Positions 61,136 to 64,000 of a DNA stretch of 64,000 nucleotides are shown in pieces. The stretch comes from an uncultured bacterium. GTDB lineage: Bacteria > Bacillota_I > Bacilli_A > RF39 > UBA660. Position numbers and translations under genes: made by a program. Under the pieces are notes generated by a model. That model saw nothing but the letters and a program-made list of their open reading frames with translations. It ran no database searches and was not told the origin of the DNA. How positions within the stretch are numbered: the stretch's first letter is position 1; each line of letters opens with the position of its first letter. Location: assembly GCA_946560065.1 (NCBI GenBank), contig CAMNUE010000014.1, positions 1 to 64,000 of the forward strand, given 5' to 3'.

Positions 61136-61849
61136 ATGGATAAAATAGAAGAATTACAAAGAATTATAGATGAGTCTGATAATATTGTCTTTTTTGGAGG
61201 AGCTGGTGTTTCTACTGTTAGTGGGATAAAAGATTTTCGTGGGAAAGATGGTTTATATAAAGAAAAATATGATTATAATCCAGAATATTATTTAAGTTCA
61301 AGATGTTTTTATAATGAACCTAAATTATTCTTTGATTTTTATAAAAGTAAAATGAATTCTTTGGGTGTTATGCCTAATGTTATTCATAATTATTTAACTG
61401 ATTTAGAGAGAAAAGGAAAACTAAAGGCAATTATTACTCAGAATATAGATGGATTACATCAAAAGGCTGGTAGTAAAAATGTGCTTGAAATTCATGGAAC
61501 TACTTATAGTAACCACTGCATAGATTGTAATATGAAATATGATGCAGAGTTTGTTTTTAATCATGAAAATATTCCACTATGTGAATGTGGAGGTTTAATA
61601 AAACCAGATGTAGTACTTTATGGGGAGATGTTGCCTAAAACTTATGATGAGGCGATAAAATATATTTATAAAGCGGATACTTTGATTGTTGCAGGAACTT
61701 CTTTAACTGTTTATCCAGCAAGTGGTCTTGTAAAATTGTTTGGTGGTAAGAATTTAATTATAATTAATAATGAAATAACTCCATATGATGAGTTAGCTTC
61801 ATTAGTAATCAATGCTGATTTAAAAGAGGTATTTACTAATTTACATTAA
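61136..61849 (+). CDS. Sirtuin-family NAD-dependent protein deacylase (237 aa)
   Basis: ATG 61136 after TGGAGAAAG. NAD-binding GGAGVSTVSGIKDFRGKDG (about 20-38), TQNIDGLH (about 101-108) with His as catalytic base in LEIHGTTY, zinc Cys pairs CIDC and CEC (about 127-155), and GTSLTVYPAS. All sirtuin signatures are present, so it should remove acetyl or related groups from Lys side chains using NAD. Typical length. Single gene, with no terminator identified. Confidence 0.95.
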   Translation: MDKIEELQRIIDESDNIVFFGGAGVSTVSGIKDFRGKDGLYKEKYDYNPEYYLSSRCFYNEPKLFFDFYKSKMNSLGVMPNVIHNYLTDLERKGKLKAIITQNIDGLHQKAGSKNVLEIHGTTYSNHCIDCNMKYDAEFVFNHENIPLCECGGLIKPDVVLYGEMLPKTYDEAIKYIYKADTLIVAGTSLTVYPASGLVKLFGGKNLIIINNEITPYDELASLVINADLKEVFTNLH

Positions 61850-62043
61850 TCTAGGTATTAACTTATATTATGGTTATTTTGTGTGTTTAGGAGATTGTTA
61901 AAAATACTAATTATGTAACTACTGATGGACTTGAAGGTTAATTATGAGATGCATTTTTTTTGAGATTGATTTTATAAATTGACTTTATAAAATATAAAAA
62001 TTATAATAGATGATAGTTTATATGGTGAAGGGCAGATGATTAT
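61850..62043. other. Intergenic stretch with promoter
   Basis: 194 bp without a gene; it holds the promoter at 61979-62007. Nothing else recognised. Confidence 0.5.
61979..62007 (+). promoter_or_regulatory. Promoter of the MBL-methyltransferase-dehydrogenase genes
   Basis: TTGACT (61979-61984), 17-bp spacer, TATAAT (62002-62007). Confidence 0.75.
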
Positions 62044-62856
62044 ATGGCAGTTATTAAGATGTTAGGAACAGGACATGGGGCTACTTTTGATTTATATAAT
62101 ACGTGTTTTGTGATTCAAAATGATGAAGGTTTTTTCTTGATTGATACTGGTGGCGGAATGGAAATAATGCGAAGATTAGCTCTTTCTAATATCAAATTAG
62201 AAGATATTAAAAATATATTTATTTCACATAGTCATACTGATCATATATTGGGACTTATTTGGATGTTTAAGAAACTTTATGGAAAAGTAGTTCAAGGTGA
62301 GATTAAGGAAAATATTAATATATATTGTAATGATGTTGTTCATGAAGCGATTATTACCGTTGCTCCTCAAGTTCTTTCTGATAGATTATGGAATACAGTA
62401 GCGTCTGTTGTTGATTTTGTAGTTTTAGAAAATAATGATAAATATAATATTAATGGAATTGAATATGAATTTTTTGACATAATTGCTAAGGGAACAAAAC
62501 AGTTTGGATTTGAATGTATTCTTGATGATAATCGTTTTATTTTCTTAGGAGATGAGCCATTTAATCTTTCATTAAGTGAGAGAATTAAAGGAGCGGATTA
62601 TGTTACACATGAGGCTTTTTGTTTAGATAAAGAGGCTTCTATATTTCGCCCATATGAGAAGAACCATTCTACTGCTTTAAGTGCTGCTAAAACTATGGAG
62701 GAGTTTGGTGTTCAAAATTTAATTTTATATCATACAGAAGAAAGTCATGGTAGTGAGAGAAAATCTTTGTATACAGAAGAGGCTAAAAGTGTTTTTTCGG
62801 GAAATGTTTTAGTACCAAATGATTTAGAAGAGATACAGTTGGTTAAAAAGAGGTAG
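62044..62856 (+). CDS. MBL-fold hydrolase, RNase Z-like (270 aa)
   Basis: ATG 62044 with a weak ribosome site (GAAGGGC). HSHTDH (residues 62-67) binds two zincs; the N-terminus (MLGTGHGATFDLYNTCFVI, then LIDTGGGM) is like RNase Z/ElaC proteins, as are FLGDEPFN and YHTEESHG near the C-terminus. No exosite arm for tRNA is obvious, and length is shorter than RNase Z, so it may instead be a phosphodiesterase of the same superfamily. It leads a three-gene run with spacing of 4 bp and 1 bp. Confidence 0.8.
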   Translation: MAVIKMLGTGHGATFDLYNTCFVIQNDEGFFLIDTGGGMEIMRRLALSNIKLEDIKNIFISHSHTDHILGLIWMFKKLYGKVVQGEIKENINIYCNDVVHEAIITVAPQVLSDRLWNTVASVVDFVVLENNDKYNINGIEYEFFDIIAKGTKQFGFECILDDNRFIFLGDEPFNLSLSERIKGADYVTHEAFCLDKEASIFRPYEKNHSTALSAAKTMEEFGVQNLILYHTEESHGSERKSLYTEEAKSVFSGNVLVPNDLEEIQLVKKR

Positions 62857-62860
62857 ATTA

Positions 62861-63697
62861 ATGGAAATAAAAGATAAAGATTATGAAGAAGTAAGTTTAA
62901 CTGCTTTTGTGACGGCTTATCCAAGAAGGTATACTGATATTTTGTATGAGAAAGAAATAAATGATTGGATAGAAAATAACTGTAGAATTGATGTTGTTTT
63001 AAATAAAGAATTAGCTCCAGAGATAGAGGCTAGATGTAAGCTTATTGATAGGCTTTTAGATGAATCTAAGATTAAACAAGTTTTAGAATTAGCTGGAGGT
63101 TATTCTTCTAGAGGTCTTAGGTATTCTAATAATGGTTATGAGTATGTTGAGATGGATTTACCTGGAATTATTTCTAAAAAGAAGGAAATTATAGAAGGAA
63201 TTGGTTTAGAGAAAACTACTTTAAATTTAGTATGTGGTAATGCTTTAAGAAGTGAAGATTTTACTTTTGCTTGTAGTAATTTTGATGATGGAGAAGTTGC
63301 GATAATTAATGAAGGACTTCTTAGATATCTTTCTTTTGCTGAGAAAAAAATAGTTGCAGAAAATATTTATGGTGTTTTAAAAGAACATGGTGGAGTTTGG
63401 ATAACTAGTGATGTGACTCCAAAGAAGTTTATTGAAGTACAAGATAATGCTATACCAGAGTTTAATAAAAATTTGAGTAATGTTACATCAAGAAATAGTT
63501 TAGGAGATAGATTTGAGGATATTAATCATGTAAAAGATTTTTTTGGAAAGATAGGCTTCGATGTTTTAGAAGTACACCCATTTAGTGAATTGAGAGATAA
63601 TCTTTATTCAGTTAATGAGTATGGCATTATAAGTGAAAATATTGAGACTACTTTAGAAAGAGCTATTGTAGTGATAATGAAAGTAAGGGAGGATTAA
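62861..63697 (+). CDS. Leucine carboxyl methyltransferase-like SAM methyltransferase (278 aa)
   Basis: ATG 62861, 4 bp after the preceding stop. SAM motif I as VLELAGGYSSRGLRY (about 80-94) and strand 2 YEYVEMDLPG (about 98-107), then ALRSEDFTF and INEGLLRYLSFAEK, are typical of the LCMT/PPM-type O-methyltransferase superfamily, often acting on small acids or polyketides. Probably cytosolic. It is grouped with MBL-fold and dehydrogenase genes, so a small-molecule pathway is possible. Confidence 0.75.
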   Translation: MEIKDKDYEEVSLTAFVTAYPRRYTDILYEKEINDWIENNCRIDVVLNKELAPEIEARCKLIDRLLDESKIKQVLELAGGYSSRGLRYSNNGYEYVEMDLPGIISKKKEIIEGIGLEKTTLNLVCGNALRSEDFTFACSNFDDGEVAIINEGLLRYLSFAEKKIVAENIYGVLKEHGGVWITSDVTPKKFIEVQDNAIPEFNKNLSNVTSRNSLGDRFEDINHVKDFFGKIGFDVLEVHPFSELRDNLYSVNEYGIISENIETTLERAIVVIMKVRED

Positions 63698-63698
63698 G

Positions 63699-64000
63699 AT
63701 GAAAATATATGTTACTTATACAAAGGATAGTTTTACAAAAGAGCAAATTAAAAGTTTAGAAAATGTTGGTGAAGTGATTTTCTTAGAGGATTTTTTTGAA
63801 CTTGATAAGGCTCCTTATCTTGATGATTTAGAAGAAAAAATTTTATTAGTTGATCCTGATTGGTATAATTGGGATATAAGTGCAGAACATTTAAGTAAAA
63901 TTAAAAATTTGAAAGGAATTTGTTTGTCAACTACGGCTTTTGACTGGATAGATTTAAATTATTGTAGAGATAATGGTATTATTGTTACTAATATTCCTAA
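63699..64000 (+). CDS. D-2-hydroxyacid dehydrogenase-like protein (N-terminal part)
   Basis: ATG 63699 after AGGGAGGAT, 1 bp after the preceding stop. The window edge cuts it after 100 codons. The N-terminal substrate domain pattern (MKIYVTYTKDSFTKEQIKSL, then VGEVIFLEDFFEL, then LKGICLSTTAFDWIDLNYCRDNGI) matches phosphoglycerate/lactate dehydrogenase family enzymes, especially the sequence before the NAD-binding domain (GIIVTNIP). NAD motif GxGxxG is beyond the edge, so confirmation is not possible here. Confidence 0.7.
   Translation, partial: MKIYVTYTKDSFTKEQIKSLENVGEVIFLEDFFELDKAPYLDDLEEKILLVDPDWYNWDISAEHLSKIKNLKGICLSTTAFDWIDLNYCRDNGIIVTNIP

Overview
The window is very AT-rich DNA that uses the standard bacterial code (TGA is a stop, for example at 4597-4599; Trp is TGG). 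Nearly all genes are on the + strand with GGAGG-type ribosome sites and extended -10 promoters (TGnTATAAT). Together with pyruvate:ferredoxin oxidoreductase, SipW-type signal peptidases, NlpC/P60-like and phosphodiester glycosidase proteins, this suggests an anaerobic, gut-type low-GC Firmicutes/Mycoplasmatota-like bacterium (RF39 or Erysipelotrichia-like). No rRNA, tRNA, insertion sequence or CRISPR array was seen.

Layout. (1) 1-2232: small ORFs in one orientation, each followed by the same 12-13 bp element (AAATTACAATTTG, six copies), which looks like the distal end of a cassette array; cargo includes small membrane proteins, an Imm11-like fragment and an XRE regulator with a palindromic operator. 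(2) 2248-4599: a candidate structured RNA with promoter, pseudoknot and terminator, an ASCH-like protein, an unknown protein and a NlpC/P60-like protein. (3) 4706-28412: the centrepiece, a cluster of about 24 kb for SipW-dependent surface proteins. It has four SipW-like signal peptidases (two lack the catalytic His), about seven small secreted or membrane-anchored TasA/camelysin-like proteins, a 2848-residue beta-solenoid surface protein with a cellulose-binding-like insert, a membrane-anchored McrB-like AAA+ ATPase with a DUF2357/McrC-like partner, and several unknown cytosolic proteins. (4) 28494-36443: membrane protein, lipoprotein, acyltransferase, hybrid histidine kinase, two RNA-modification-type genes and a Val/Ala/Pro-repeat membrane protein. 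(5) 36509-43121: glycosyltransferases (GT4, Alg14-like, Alg13-GtrA fusion) followed by a giant type IV prepilin-like protein with Ig-like repeats. (6) 43173-49276: guanylate-kinase-like protein, two phosphodiester glycosidases, an SGNH-hydrolase pseudogene and a zincin. (7) 49373-55696: PFOR, an acidic membrane protein, a minus-strand candidate sRNA and RecG. (8) 55781-60922: a candidate structured RNA before a GmrSD-like (DUF262/DUF1524) defence protein, then a radical SAM enzyme translationally coupled to a nucleotidyltransferase/NIS-synthetase-like fusion. (9) 61136-64000: sirtuin, MBL-fold hydrolase, methyltransferase and the start of a D-2-hydroxyacid dehydrogenase.

How the genes may work together. 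In region 3 the SipW enzymes probably release the TasA-like subunits. The AAA+ ATPase and DUF2357-like protein are embedded in the same gene string and may power or control assembly rather than restrict DNA. Regions 5 and 6 add further envelope and glycan functions. All functions are inferred from sequence by eye; no database search or folding program was run.
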